64,000 bases of DNA from Reichenbachiella sp. 5M10 (GCF_002742335.1 NZ_MDGR01000007.1:996501-1060500); one strand, 5' to 3'. Positions 16,124 to 25,148 are shown, counted from the stretch's first letter. The notes: generated by a model not told the origin, from the sequence alone. Numbers and translations are program-made.

Positions 16124-17050
16124 TTAACTCTTGTTGCTTGCGTTGAAGAGTTTTTGTTTTTCTTCTTTGGTGAGGCTTTCATAGCCTGATTGTGAGATTT
16201 TGTCTAGGATCGCGTCGATTTCGGCTTGGTCTGCTATATTGTGTGCGGTGCTTTGGCGAGGAGTGCTTTTAGAAGAATCGTTCGATCTGGTCTTTTTGCT
16301 CCGTTTGTGTGATACTTTGATTGGAGGTTGTTTCTCAAACAAACTTTTGACAAAACGCATGATGGCAGAGATCCAAAGTCCCCAGTCATTGCCAGATTGT
16401 AATTGGCGTATATATACATACCCCATGAGTGCACCACCCAAATGCGCAATATTTCCTCCTGCATTTCCTCCCACCGTACCAATGAACGAGATAACGAGAT
16501 AAAACCCTGCAATGTATTTGATTTTGACAGGCCCTAGAAACATCAAAAAGAAGGTGTAGTCCGGTAATAGGGTCGCTGCGGCCACTGTGATCGCATAGAC
16601 TGCTGCTGAGGCCCCGACCATTCCAGCGAAGTTGGATCGGTCGATGTAGTAGGGGACTAGGTTGTAGACCAACAAATATACGACCCCCCCTGCCAAAGCT
16701 CCCATGACATAGAGGTTGATGAGTTTTTGATTGCCAAGGTACTCGACGATCAATTTGCCAAACCAATAGAGTACGAGCATGTTGAATAGGATATGGAATA
16801 TGCTACTCAGACTATGTGCAAAGGCATAGGTCAAGATCGTCCAAGGCCGCATCAAGAAGTCCGAAAATACCGGCGGTATTGTGAATTGATCAATGATGAA
16901 GGTCGAGACGTTGCCTAGTCCAGATACATTGCCGAGTACATAGAGTATCGCCAGTGCGAGGAATATTACGATGTTGATAATGATGATCTGTGGCAGAGCA
17001 TTGTTGGGTTTGCGCCACGCATTCTTAAAATCATCAAACAAATTGTCCAT
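16124..17050 (-). CDS. Rhomboid-family intramembrane serine protease
   Basis: The 308-residue inner-membrane protein has about six helices. The catalytic Ser is S148 in MVGASAAVYA and the catalytic His is H203 in IAHLGGALMG; the oxyanion-type HxxxxN pattern is FHILFN (H86, N90). Rhomboids cleave transmembrane proteins within or near the membrane. After the last helix a basic, Ser/Thr-rich tail (about 230-308) carries a short acidic helix AEIDAILDKISQSGYESLTKEEKQKL, typical of Bacteroidota rhomboids. It is last in an operon after mutL and another rhomboid gene, 20 bases apart. Substrate unknown. Confidence 0.9.
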   Translation of the reverse strand: MDNLFDDFKNAWRKPNNALPQIIIINIVIFLALAILYVLGNVSGLGNVSTFIIDQFTIPPVFSDFLMRPWTILTYAFAHSLSSIFHILFNMLVLYWFGKLIVEYLGNQKLINLYVMGALAGGVVYLLVYNLVPYYIDRSNFAGMVGASAAVYAITVAAATLLPDYTFFLMFLGPVKIKYIAGFYLVISFIGTVGGNAGGNIAHLGGALMGYVYIRQLQSGNDWGLWISAIMRFVKSLFEKQPPIKVSHKRSKKTRSNDSSKSTPRQSTAHNIADQAEIDAILDKISQSGYESLTKEEKQKLFNASNKS

Positions 17051-17070
17051 AGATCAATAGGGTCCTAAGG

Positions 17071-17862
17071 TTAATAAAAGTCTTTGCCGTTTCTTGCCCA
17101 ATACTTGAGGAGAACAAATGCAATCAGCATTCCACTCAAATGAGCCAAGTGCGCGACGTTGTCTGTTCCGCTGCGATTGATCTCCGAATATAGCTCATAC
17201 GCACCGTAGAATAGAACAATGTATTTGGCTTTTATTGGGATTGGAGGGAATAGCAGCATGAGTTGAGTATTAGGGAAGAGCATCCCGAATGCCATGAGAA
17301 CACCAAACACTGCTCCAGATGCACCAACCATGGGGATGTTGGTCACCGCTTGATAGATCTGATTGACATAAGAGACCGCCTGACTTGTGTAGGAGAGGTC
17401 ATTTGGATGCTGATTGTATTGATCCGAAAAATCACCCAATTGTGCCATGTTAAATCCACGACCGTGATTTTGGATGTAGATATAAAACTGATCTGGATCT
17501 GGGTTGTCAATGAATTCTTCTGTCGCATGCGTTAAGCTATTTTTCTCAATCGTATCGGCTACTCCGTAAAGGATACCTGCTCCGATTCCCGTGATCAAGT
17601 AGAATATCAAGAATTTCTTAGATCCCCAGACGCGCTCGAGCATAGGGCCAAAGATGAGCACTGCAAACATGTTGCTAAACAAATGCATGAACGACGCGTG
17701 GAGCCACATGTAGGTGACGTACTGGAAGATGAAGAACCCCTCCGAAAAGAGATAATGTACCCCAAATAGATGAGAGAGGTCAAAATGAAATAGATAGCCG
17801 ATGAGAAAGATCCCGATGTTGATGATCAGGATGTTTTTGACCATGGGTGTAAGATTGAACAT
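17071..17862 (-). CDS. Rhomboid-family intramembrane serine protease (second paralog)
   Basis: The 263-residue protein has the rhomboid Ser S182 in MVGASGAVFG and His H241 in AHLAHLSGM, with FMHLFSN (H60, N64) in the second helix. A long polar loop of about 65 residues (roughly 105-170) is inserted between helices 3 and 4, which is missing from the shorter sister protein. Its ATG follows the mutL TAG with no base between, so translation is probably coupled. The two rhomboids differ clearly in sequence and are not a recent duplication. Confidence 0.9.
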   Translation of the reverse strand: MFNLTPMVKNILIINIGIFLIGYLFHFDLSHLFGVHYLFSEGFFIFQYVTYMWLHASFMHLFSNMFAVLIFGPMLERVWGSKKFLIFYLITGIGAGILYGVADTIEKNSLTHATEEFIDNPDPDQFYIYIQNHGRGFNMAQLGDFSDQYNQHPNDLSYTSQAVSYVNQIYQAVTNIPMVGASGAVFGVLMAFGMLFPNTQLMLLFPPIPIKAKYIVLFYGAYELYSEINRSGTDNVAHLAHLSGMLIAFVLLKYWARNGKDFY

Positions 17863-19725
17863 CTATTGATATTTAAAGAATTCTACAATTTTATCAAGCC
17901 CTAAGATAACAAATGTAGGAGTACCGTTGGGCGCATAGTTGGGTTGGTCGCAGGCAAACAAACGATCAATCAGGCTTTTGAGTTCGAGGGTTTGCTTGGA
18001 AATTTTGGTGCGGTTGGAGGACCGCTTGGCAATGGATCGGGCGATATTTTCCCGTGTATTGATCGAGAGTTCAGATTTGTTGAATTTAAACTGCTCTATC
18101 AGTCCTTCAAACAATTCCTTTTCATTGATATTCTGCACGTCGGCTGGTACGCCATTGATGGCGATGCTGTGGTCTCCAAATACCTCAAATTCAAATCCTA
18201 GAGCAGTGATTTCAGCTTGCAAATCCATCACCAGAGAGAAATCTGCAGGACCGAGTTCGATATGTACAGGGAACAAGCACTTTTGCGACATGCCTGTATG
18301 CTCGTTGAGTGTACTGATGTATTTTTCGAATAGGATACGTTCGTGAGCCAATACGGCATCTAGGATCATGATACCTGATTTGACTTGCTTCATGATGTAC
18401 TTCTCATGCATCAGTATCGGTTCCGAACTGTAGTTGTCCGTAGACATCTGGGATGAAATTTCGAGTTGTGTTTTCTCTTGTTTTTCTTCGGGTTGGATCT
18501 GGTCAAATCCTGCCATTTCTTCCTGACGAATTTCAGCAGGAGACAAGGAAGATTCATGGATGGCACTTTCGTACAAACGTTCCCATCGAGTAGATTTACC
18601 CTGTTTTTGGTCTATCGATTTGAAATTGCCATATCCTCGGTCCTTGGTACTGCTTTGTTGGGATTCAAATTTGGTACTGTGCGCTGCGAAATTTGTGAAG
18701 TTGACATCCATGTCAAAATCCAAGGAGGGAGTGACGTTGTGTGTGCCCAATGCTTGTTTTACTGCAGATTTGATGATGCCGTATACACTACGTTCGTCAT
18801 CAAATTTAATTTCTGTTTTGGTGGGGTGTACGTTGATGTCGATGCGAGCTGGATCCATCTCTATGAACAAGGTGTAGAACGGGTGCTGATCATCTTTGAT
18901 CAATCCTTCAAAGGCTCCTTGTACGGCATGGTTGAGATAGCTACTTTTGATAAAACGATTGTTGACAAAGAAAAACTGTTCTCCCCGTGTCTTTTTGGAG
19001 TGTTCGGGTTTGCCGATGTAGCCACTGACTTTGAGCCATTCGGTTTCTTCTTGGCATGCGATGAGCTGTGATTGGTAGTTTTTGCCAAAGAGCTGTACGA
19101 TGCGTTGACTCAGTTTGCCACTAGGCGAATTGTATATTTCCTTCTCGTTTTGTGTCAATATAAAATTGACATGAGGGTTGGACAAAGCTACTCTGTGAAA
19201 TTCGTCCATGATGTGGCGCATTTCGACGGGATTGCTTTTCAAGAAATTGCGTCGTGCGGGTACATTGTAGAAAAGGTTTTTGACCGAAAGTGACGTGCCT
19301 TGATTGGCGGACTCTGGGGACTGGCTTTTTACCTCTGATGCTTCGATGACTATGGAGGTGCCGAGCTCGTTGTACTCGGTTTTGGTTTTGAGTTCGACGC
19401 GGGCTACTGCAGCGATGGAAGCCAACGCTTCACCTCTGAAACCCATGGTTTGGATTTTGAAAAGATCCTCTGATTTCTGGATTTTGGAAGTGGCATGCCG
19501 CTCGAAACTCATGCGAGCGTCAGTTTCGCTCATGCCTTTGCCATTGTCCACAACTTGTATGAGGTTTTTGCCGGCATCATTGACAATCAAGTGTATTTTG
19601 GTGCTGCCTGCATCGATACTGTTTTCGAGCAATTCTTTGACGACCGAAGCGGGACGTTGGACAACCTCACCGGCCGCTATTTGGTTGGCAATCGCATCGG
19701 GCAATAAGTGGATGATATCGGGCAT
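17863..19725 (-). CDS. mutL: DNA mismatch repair protein MutL
   Basis: The 620-residue protein has the GHKL ATPase N-domain with IAAGEVVQRPASVVKELLEN (catalytic E34), DNGKGM, and GFRGEALASI, followed by the S5-like domain with DINVHPTKTEI. A charged linker (about 340-440) leads to the dimerisation domain. MutL couples MutS mismatch recognition to strand incision and excision. The C-terminal endonuclease motifs look altered: DQHAxxE reads DAVLAHE (456-462), the ACxxAIR region reads ARSIAKR, and CPHGRP reads APNGTP (598-603). It is the second gene of an operon with a small membrane protein upstream and two rhomboids downstream. Confidence 0.95.
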   Translation of the reverse strand: MPDIIHLLPDAIANQIAAGEVVQRPASVVKELLENSIDAGSTKIHLIVNDAGKNLIQVVDNGKGMSETDARMSFERHATSKIQKSEDLFKIQTMGFRGEALASIAAVARVELKTKTEYNELGTSIVIEASEVKSQSPESANQGTSLSVKNLFYNVPARRNFLKSNPVEMRHIMDEFHRVALSNPHVNFILTQNEKEIYNSPSGKLSQRIVQLFGKNYQSQLIACQEETEWLKVSGYIGKPEHSKKTRGEQFFFVNNRFIKSSYLNHAVQGAFEGLIKDDQHPFYTLFIEMDPARIDINVHPTKTEIKFDDERSVYGIIKSAVKQALGTHNVTPSLDFDMDVNFTNFAAHSTKFESQQSSTKDRGYGNFKSIDQKQGKSTRWERLYESAIHESSLSPAEIRQEEMAGFDQIQPEEKQEKTQLEISSQMSTDNYSSEPILMHEKYIMKQVKSGIMILDAVLAHERILFEKYISTLNEHTGMSQKCLFPVHIELGPADFSLVMDLQAEITALGFEFEVFGDHSIAINGVPADVQNINEKELFEGLIEQFKFNKSELSINTRENIARSIAKRSSNRTKISKQTLELKSLIDRLFACDQPNYAPNGTPTFVILGLDKIVEFFKYQ

Positions 19726-19727
19726 TC

Positions 19728-20087
19728 TTAGTCTCTTGGCGCTTTTCTTTTTCTAAGGCGAAAATAGAAATATAATGGCGAGAGTAATAGAAAAACATAG
19801 AATACATCATTCCCGTAGAAGAACCATCCTACCACCAATCCAAACATCCCTGCTGCAAGGAGCATCTGAATCAGAGAAGTTTGGCCTGATTTGCGCTCAC
19901 GCTTTTGGAACGCTGCGGAGATGCTAGAGGTATATTCTGGAAGAGGGGAGTCTGCATCGTTACGTTTTAGTCGCTCACGTGCAGCTTTCATTTTACCTTC
20001 AATTTCTTCTTTGACCGGATCATAATATCTCGGTTCGAAATTGAATCGACTATGTTTTGAGGTTCGAATAAAAGAAGGGATTTTCAT
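19728..20087 (-). CDS. Small membrane protein of unknown function upstream of mutL
   Basis: The 119-residue product has a basic/charged N-terminal half (1-68) with RYYDPVKEEIEGKMKAARER as a likely helix, then two closely spaced hydrophobic helices (about 72-90 and 92-110) and a basic end RLRKRKAPRD. It probably sits in the inner membrane with both ends inside. The gene ends two bases before the mutL start. I do not recognise a named family. Confidence 0.75.
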   Translation of the reverse strand: MKIPSFIRTSKHSRFNFEPRYYDPVKEEIEGKMKAARERLKRNDADSPLPEYTSSISAAFQKRERKSGQTSLIQMLLAAGMFGLVVGWFFYGNDVFYVFLLLSPLYFYFRLRKRKAPRD

Positions 20088-20235
20088 AATTATTGTCTTG
20101 TTCTACCGTTGATGATTTGTTGGCACTGTTTCTGCAAGTATTATAGTAGATTGATTGTGAAGATCACGAAAAATCACTTTATTACTTCCATCCACCTCCT
20201 GATTACACCTGTAGTTTATTTTTTCAATTGAGCGT

Positions 20236-22971
20236 ATGCAAACTTACTTAGAATATAGTTTATTACGTCTTTTCCTAATGCGAGTTGGGTTAATCTTTTT
20301 CCTATTAGCCCCCATGCATTTTGCGACGATGGCCAGAGATCAAGAGTCTTCCGGGGATAGAGACTCTTTGTATGTTTCTTGGAGCAAAAGTAAATCTCAA
20401 CTGCCTGTAGTAGCGATTGATTTGTTGCATTTTGATGATATGTATCAACGTCAGCGTTTGGAAGATTTGATCTTGAGTTATGGTGTTGGGACTGTTTTTT
20501 TGCAGGATGGAGCGTATGGAGAGGTGAGTCAGTGGATTGCGTCTATCAATCAAACCTCTGTTGTCGATCCGATCTTTGTGGTCAAGGCACGTGGAGTGTT
20601 TGGTTTGCCGTTTGGGCAATTGGAGGGGCTACCGAGTGATGATTGGGTGGTGTGCTGGACAGACCAGACGATGATTCATCAGCTAGCGGAGAGCAATGCC
20701 GCTTTGTTGCACCGTATGGGAGTTTCTGTCCTTCAGTACGATTATTTCCCTTCCGAGTATAAGACTGCGGAGGTAGAGAAGGCGTTACTGTACATGAAGT
20801 TAATGCAAGAGAAGGGGATTCATTTGTCCTTTGGTAATAGTGCTGCAAAATTTGTAACAAAACATCAGTCCGAGATCGATTGGAGCAAAGTGGTATGGCT
20901 TGAGTCGGGAATGCTGGAAAAAGATGCATTGGTCAAGAAGAAATTGCGAAAGAAGTTTGACAAAGTGACGGGGTTTGAGGGGTTGGTGATGGAGGATATT
21001 GCGACCCATAGTCTGTCAGACAACAAGAAGAATCAATGGGATAATGGGATTCAACTACTCAAAATGGGAAACTATTCGAATCACCATAGTGTATTGGATG
21101 AGCTCATAGAGTCAGGGATAATCAAAAAATCATACTTCAAGCAAGCAGTCAAAGCATACTATCAGCAATGGCATGTACTGCAGTCTGATCGAAAAGCATA
21201 CCCTACGCCGTTTGATCCTCTCAATCCTCAAATGACCTATCGCTACAAAGTCAAGGCTATTACTTTGGTGAAGGATCTAGGGGATTTGTTTCCGATCCAG
21301 GATTTGAAATCTAATTTATTTTATTCTTTTTCCACAAGTCGTCATGAAGAGGTGTTTCGTCAAACGATGGATCGCTATACTTACAATGAGCATTTGCCAA
21401 TGAGCTGGTTAGCGTATTCTCCAGACAGTTTGATGCAAATATTGCCTCGGGGCAGTCATTTGTTGGTGGATTTGACTGGTGTAGTACGAAGGGAAGAAGT
21501 ACAGACTTATGTCGAGCGCTTAATCCACATGTCACGATACTATCAAGTAGGAGTGGTTTACCAAGGAGTCCCATCCAATCTCAAATATTTGGAGCAATTG
21601 CCCGTGCTACTATGGAGTCCAGATGTGTCTTCCGAGGGTATGAGTTTTATGGTGCAGATGGCTTTTGGAGGAATGGATATGAGTGGGGCATTGCCTGCCT
21701 TTCTTTCGGCAACTGGTCAACAGGCTGGAGTGCAGAAGCCTTCGTTGCATCGATTAAAATACCTGGACCCAAAATTGCTCAGAGTAGACGAAACCAAGTT
21801 GGCTCAAATAGATCGGTTAGTGGAGGAGGCTATTCGAGACGAACAATTCCCGGGTTGTCAAATCATGATGGTCAAAGACGGAGCAGTTGTGTACAACAAG
21901 AGTTTTGGTTATTTGACATATGATAGTCTAGAAGCTGTCGGTTGGAACCATATCTATGATATAGCCTCGGTGACCAAAACCGTAGCTACTGTACCCATGG
22001 TGATGCAAGAAGTTTCCAAAGGGAATTTGGCTTTGGAGGGGCGCTTAGGAGATTATTCGGACAGGTTTAGAGAAACCGACAAATCTAATTTGCGTGTCGG
22101 TGATTTACTGATGCATCAGTCAGGATTGCGATCCTATATTCCTTTTTGGGCCAATGCCGAGTACGTAAAAGATAGCGCCGATTTTTTGTATAAGAAGCGT
22201 GTGAGGCGCCGTAAGTACGAGTATTCGTCGGTCAACTGGGCGGACTCGATCAGTACTTGGATTGGTACGTCTACATTCAATAGTCTACGAAACCCTGACA
22301 GCACATATCGGTATTTATACAGTGACTTGGGGTTCATGATTATGAAAGAGGTAGTGGAGGAGAAAGAGCATCTTTCGTTGGACGAGCTGGCAGATAGCTT
22401 GATCTATGAGCCTTTGGCAATGAATTATACGCATTACAATCCATTGCGATATTTTGCGGAAGCACAAATTGCTCCGACCGAGCAAGACGACACATTTCGA
22501 GGCAATCTACTGCGTGGGCAGGTGCATGATCGTAATGCTGCTTTGCTCGGGGGAGTGAGTGGGCATGCCGGTTTGTTTTCGAATAGCAACGATCTAGCCA
22601 AATACATGCAGATGATGATGCAGTCAGGAACTTATGGAGGACATCAGTTTTTTGATAGCACACTTGTGGAGACCTTTACCGAAAAAATCAATCCCGACAA
22701 TTTACGGGCTTTTGGGTGGGATAAACCCCGCCATGCAGTAGGGAATTGTTCGAAATACGCCTCTGAGTATGCTTTTGGGCATTCTGGATTCACTGGGACT
22801 GTGGTGTGGGCTGATCCAGAAAATGGTCTGATCTACATCTTTTTATCCAACAGAATTTATCCAGATCCACAAAATTACAAACTCATCAAGAACAATACAC
22901 GTACTAAGATTCATGATCTCATGTATGAAGCGATTTTATCTCAGGATAAGGTTGTGAATCATGAGATGTAA
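20236..22971 (+). CDS. Class C beta-lactamase-like serine hydrolase with degenerate GH3-like N-terminal domain
   Basis: The 911-residue protein has an N-terminal hydrophobic export segment (about 10-32). Residues 515-905 are a class C beta-lactamase/PBP-like hydrolase with SxxK as SVTK (S578, K581), a YSD motif in YLYSDLGF and HSGFTGT in place of the KTG box. Residues 50-500 follow the layout of the GH3 half of Bacteroidota GH3-hydrolase fusions: a barrel-like region with GLVMEDIATHS, where D254 matches the GH3 nucleophile, and a later alpha/beta part. The NagZ KHFPGHG motif is not present, so glycosidase activity is doubtful. The likely theme is peptidoglycan or cell-wall peptide metabolism in the periplasm. 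Its neighbour 3' is bshA. Confidence 0.82.
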   Translation: MQTYLEYSLLRLFLMRVGLIFFLLAPMHFATMARDQESSGDRDSLYVSWSKSKSQLPVVAIDLLHFDDMYQRQRLEDLILSYGVGTVFLQDGAYGEVSQWIASINQTSVVDPIFVVKARGVFGLPFGQLEGLPSDDWVVCWTDQTMIHQLAESNAALLHRMGVSVLQYDYFPSEYKTAEVEKALLYMKLMQEKGIHLSFGNSAAKFVTKHQSEIDWSKVVWLESGMLEKDALVKKKLRKKFDKVTGFEGLVMEDIATHSLSDNKKNQWDNGIQLLKMGNYSNHHSVLDELIESGIIKKSYFKQAVKAYYQQWHVLQSDRKAYPTPFDPLNPQMTYRYKVKAITLVKDLGDLFPIQDLKSNLFYSFSTSRHEEVFRQTMDRYTYNEHLPMSWLAYSPDSLMQILPRGSHLLVDLTGVVRREEVQTYVERLIHMSRYYQVGVVYQGVPSNLKYLEQLPVLLWSPDVSSEGMSFMVQMAFGGMDMSGALPAFLSATGQQAGVQKPSLHRLKYLDPKLLRVDETKLAQIDRLVEEAIRDEQFPGCQIMMVKDGAVVYNKSFGYLTYDSLEAVGWNHIYDIASVTKTVATVPMVMQEVSKGNLALEGRLGDYSDRFRETDKSNLRVGDLLMHQSGLRSYIPFWANAEYVKDSADFLYKKRVRRRKYEYSSVNWADSISTWIGTSTFNSLRNPDSTYRYLYSDLGFMIMKEVVEEKEHLSLDELADSLIYEPLAMNYTHYNPLRYFAEAQIAPTEQDDTFRGNLLRGQVHDRNAALLGGVSGHAGLFSNSNDLAKYMQMMMQSGTYGGHQFFDSTLVETFTEKINPDNLRAFGWDKPRHAVGNCSKYASEYAFGHSGFTGTVVWADPENGLIYIFLSNRIYPDPQNYKLIKNNTRTKIHDLMYEAILSQDKVVNHEM

Positions 22972-23039
22972 GCGCAAATTTGATTTTTGTAGAGTATTCA
23001 ATTGGCTGCATCTTCGCGATTCGGGCACAAAACCAATAT

Positions 23040-24185
23040 ATGAAAATAGGAATAGTTTGTTATCCCACGTACGGTGGATCTGGAGTGGTAGCAACGGAGT
23101 TAGGAAAGGCATTAGCTCAAGAAGGCCATGAAATTCATTTCATTACCTATTCTCAGCCTAGTAGGTTGAATTTTTTTAGTCAAAATTTGTTTTATCACGA
23201 GGTAGATATCAAGCCGTACCCGTTGTTTCAATACCCTCCTTATGAGATTGCTTTGGCAAGCAAAATGGTGGATGTAGCGAAGCACGAAAAGCTGGATATT
23301 TTTCATGTGCACTATGCGGTGCCACATGCATCTGCCGCTTATATGGCTCGTGAGATATTGAAGTCCGAAGGAGTCAATATTCCGTTTATTACGACACTGC
23401 ATGGGACGGATATAACGATCGTAGGTAAGGACGCCTCCTTGGCACCTGTCGTGACTTTCTCTATCAATCAGTCCAATGGCATCACTTCTGTGTCTGACGA
23501 TTTGAGGAGGGATACTTTGGAGCACTTCAATATCCAAAAGGATATCAAGGTTATTCCAAACTTCATTGATTTGAGTCGATTCAAAAAGCAAAAAAAGGAT
23601 CACTTCAAAAAGGCAATTTGTCAAAACAATGAAAAACTCATTGTACACACATCCAATTTTAGAAAAGTCAAACGAGTGGAGGATGTGGTCAAGGTGTTCT
23701 GCAAGATCAGAGAAAAAATCCCTGCAAAATTACTCTTGGTAGGAGATGGGCCAGAGCGCTCACATATCGAAGCATTGTCCCGGCAGACGATTTGTCAAGG
23801 TGATGATGTGCGTTTTTTGGGAAAACTCGAAGCAGTAGAAGAGGTGTTGAGTGTGAGTGACTTGTTTCTGATGACTTCCGAAAAGGAGAGTTTTGGTTTA
23901 GCAGCTCTTGAAGCGATGGCTTGTGAAGTCCCCTTGATCAGTACAGATGCAGGAGGGTTGCCTGAACTCAACAAAGACGGTGATTCGGGGTATATCTGCA
24001 AAGTGGGGGATGTGGATGCGATGGCGGAGGCAGGGCTCAAGGTTTTGGCTGATGAGAATTTGCCAGGTTTCAAGTCCCGGGCATTGGCGCGTGCCAAGCA
24101 GTTTGATTTGAAAAACATCCTGCCGATGTATGAGGATTTTTACGAAGAAACAATCAAGACCTTTCAAACAGATTTAAATTCATAA
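23040..24185 (+). CDS. bshA: N-acetyl-alpha-D-glucosaminyl L-malate synthase BshA
   Basis: I start at ATG 23040 (381 residues); the open frame extends upstream without a good start. The N-terminus MKIGIVCYPTYGGSGVVATE and the segments EIHFITYSQPSRL and FHVHYAVPHA are characteristic of BshA, a GT4 glycosyltransferase. It transfers GlcNAc from UDP-GlcNAc to L-malate, the first step of bacillithiol synthesis. The GT4 donor-binding EX7E region is SEKESFGLAALEAMA. Bacillithiol is the main low-molecular-weight thiol in Bacteroidota. A weak promoter-like pair (TTG, 19 bases, CATCTTCG) lies just upstream. Other bsh genes are not in the window. Confidence 0.93.
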   Translation: MKIGIVCYPTYGGSGVVATELGKALAQEGHEIHFITYSQPSRLNFFSQNLFYHEVDIKPYPLFQYPPYEIALASKMVDVAKHEKLDIFHVHYAVPHASAAYMAREILKSEGVNIPFITTLHGTDITIVGKDASLAPVVTFSINQSNGITSVSDDLRRDTLEHFNIQKDIKVIPNFIDLSRFKKQKKDHFKKAICQNNEKLIVHTSNFRKVKRVEDVVKVFCKIREKIPAKLLLVGDGPERSHIEALSRQTICQGDDVRFLGKLEAVEEVLSVSDLFLMTSEKESFGLAALEAMACEVPLISTDAGGLPELNKDGDSGYICKVGDVDAMAEAGLKVLADENLPGFKSRALARAKQFDLKNILPMYEDFYEETIKTFQTDLNS

Positions 24186-24213
24186 CTTGTCGTAGCATTT
24201 TTAGTAGAACAAT

Positions 24214-24245
24214 TTGGAATAAAATAACAATAGCTGATATATTTG
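24214..24245 (+). promoter_or_regulatory. Bacteroidota-type promoter for the fatty acid hydroxylase gene
   Basis: TTG at 24214-24216 and TATATTTG at 24238-24245 match the consensus with a 21-base spacer. The first ATG (24253) is only seven bases beyond the -7 element, so either the message is nearly leaderless or translation starts at the in-frame ATG 24292. Confidence 0.65.
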
Positions 24246-24252
24246 ATCTTGT

Positions 24253-24864
24253 ATGGAAAAGCATCAACCTAAGACTACCGGTACTACACGGATGTTTAAA
24301 AATCCCATCCTGGAGAAATTGACTCGCACACATATTTCTCTTCCTTTGGTCGTGTTTTCAACGATATCTTCTTATTTGATCTATCGAGCTCTGGCCGTTG
24401 TAGGTCTGACTCCACTGACAGTTGCGTTTGCATTTTTAGGAGGATTGCTATTTTTTACTCTTATAGAGTATATGATGCATCGTTTTGTTTTTCATATGAA
24501 GGAGGATACGCCTGTCAAAGAGAAGATTGTCTACACAATGCATGGAGTACATCATGATTACCCTAGAGACAAAGACCGCTTGGCGATGCCTGTTCCTGTG
24601 AGTGTGGCGATGTCCTTCGTGTTTTTCTTGATCTATCGGTTTGTTATGGGGGACATAGCATATGCCTTTTTGCCTGGTTTTCTGATGGGGTATGCCTCGT
24701 ACCTTTGGGTCCACTACATGGTGCATGCTTTTCAACCACCCAAAAATGCACTTAAAATCTGGTGGGTACATCATGGGATTCATCACTACAAGCAGCCAGA
24801 CAGAGCTTTTGGTGTGAGTTCGCCGATTTGGGATTTAATATTTGGGACGATGCCCAAAAGGTAA
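24253..24864 (+). CDS. Fatty acid hydroxylase / sterol desaturase superfamily membrane protein
   Basis: The 203-residue membrane protein has the di-iron histidine boxes HRFVFH, HGVHHDYP, HYMVHAF and HHGIHHY, spread among about four hydrophobic segments. These motifs define the fatty acid hydroxylase/desaturase superfamily, which uses oxygen to hydroxylate fatty acyl chains, sterols or carotenoids. The size and box pattern resemble FA2H-like 2-hydroxylases or carotenoid hydroxylases; 2-hydroxy fatty acids occur in sphingolipids and other lipids of Bacteroidota. The exact substrate is not decidable. A promoter seven bases upstream of the first ATG suggests that ATG 24292 (190 residues) may be the true start. 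Confidence 0.85.
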   Translation: MEKHQPKTTGTTRMFKNPILEKLTRTHISLPLVVFSTISSYLIYRALAVVGLTPLTVAFAFLGGLLFFTLIEYMMHRFVFHMKEDTPVKEKIVYTMHGVHHDYPRDKDRLAMPVPVSVAMSFVFFLIYRFVMGDIAYAFLPGFLMGYASYLWVHYMVHAFQPPKNALKIWWVHHGIHHYKQPDRAFGVSSPIWDLIFGTMPKR

Positions 24865-24883
24865 GTGTGAAACTGCAGTATGA

Positions 24884-25039
24884 TTATTGGTTGGCGGAGT
24901 TCTTGAGATCATCTATATGATCCGTTTTCTTCTTGGATTTGCCCGCCTTGGGTTCGAGGATGATCCGGAAAGTAGAATTTCGGATCAACATATATATGTC
25001 GTTTACCAATGTGAATAATATAGGACGTCTTCTTCCCAT
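24884..25039 (-). CDS. Possible small basic protein, 51 residues, unknown function
   Basis: On the minus strand ATG at 25039 to TAA at 24884 encodes 51 residues beginning MGRRRPILFTLVNDIYMLIR. The N-terminal 28 residues are basic and hydrophobic and could form an amphipathic helix, followed by a Lys-rich stretch (KAGKSKKK) and an acidic-polar end. It fills the otherwise empty gap between the hydroxylase and VWA genes. No family recognised. It could be chance, as short frames of this size occur often. Confidence 0.4.
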   Translation of the reverse strand: MGRRRPILFTLVNDIYMLIRNSTFRIILEPKAGKSKKKTDHIDDLKNSANQ

Positions 25040-25148
25040 TTTGAGAGCTAAATGTGCTAAGATTATTTAGTCAAATTAGTCATTAAGTTGACAAAACCCT
25101 AAACATTAATATTAGTTTTATTGTTAGGAAGCCAAAAGCACACTGCTC

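Noticed and set aside
16124-17862. Recent tandem duplication of the two rhomboid genes
   Set aside because: The proteins differ in length, loop insertion and tail and share only family motifs.
18466-19071. 201-codon plus-strand frame inside mutL
   Set aside because: Antisense shadow of a clear mutL gene; no independent support.
23112-23648. 178-codon minus-strand frame inside bshA
   Set aside because: Antisense shadow of a conserved glycosyltransferase.
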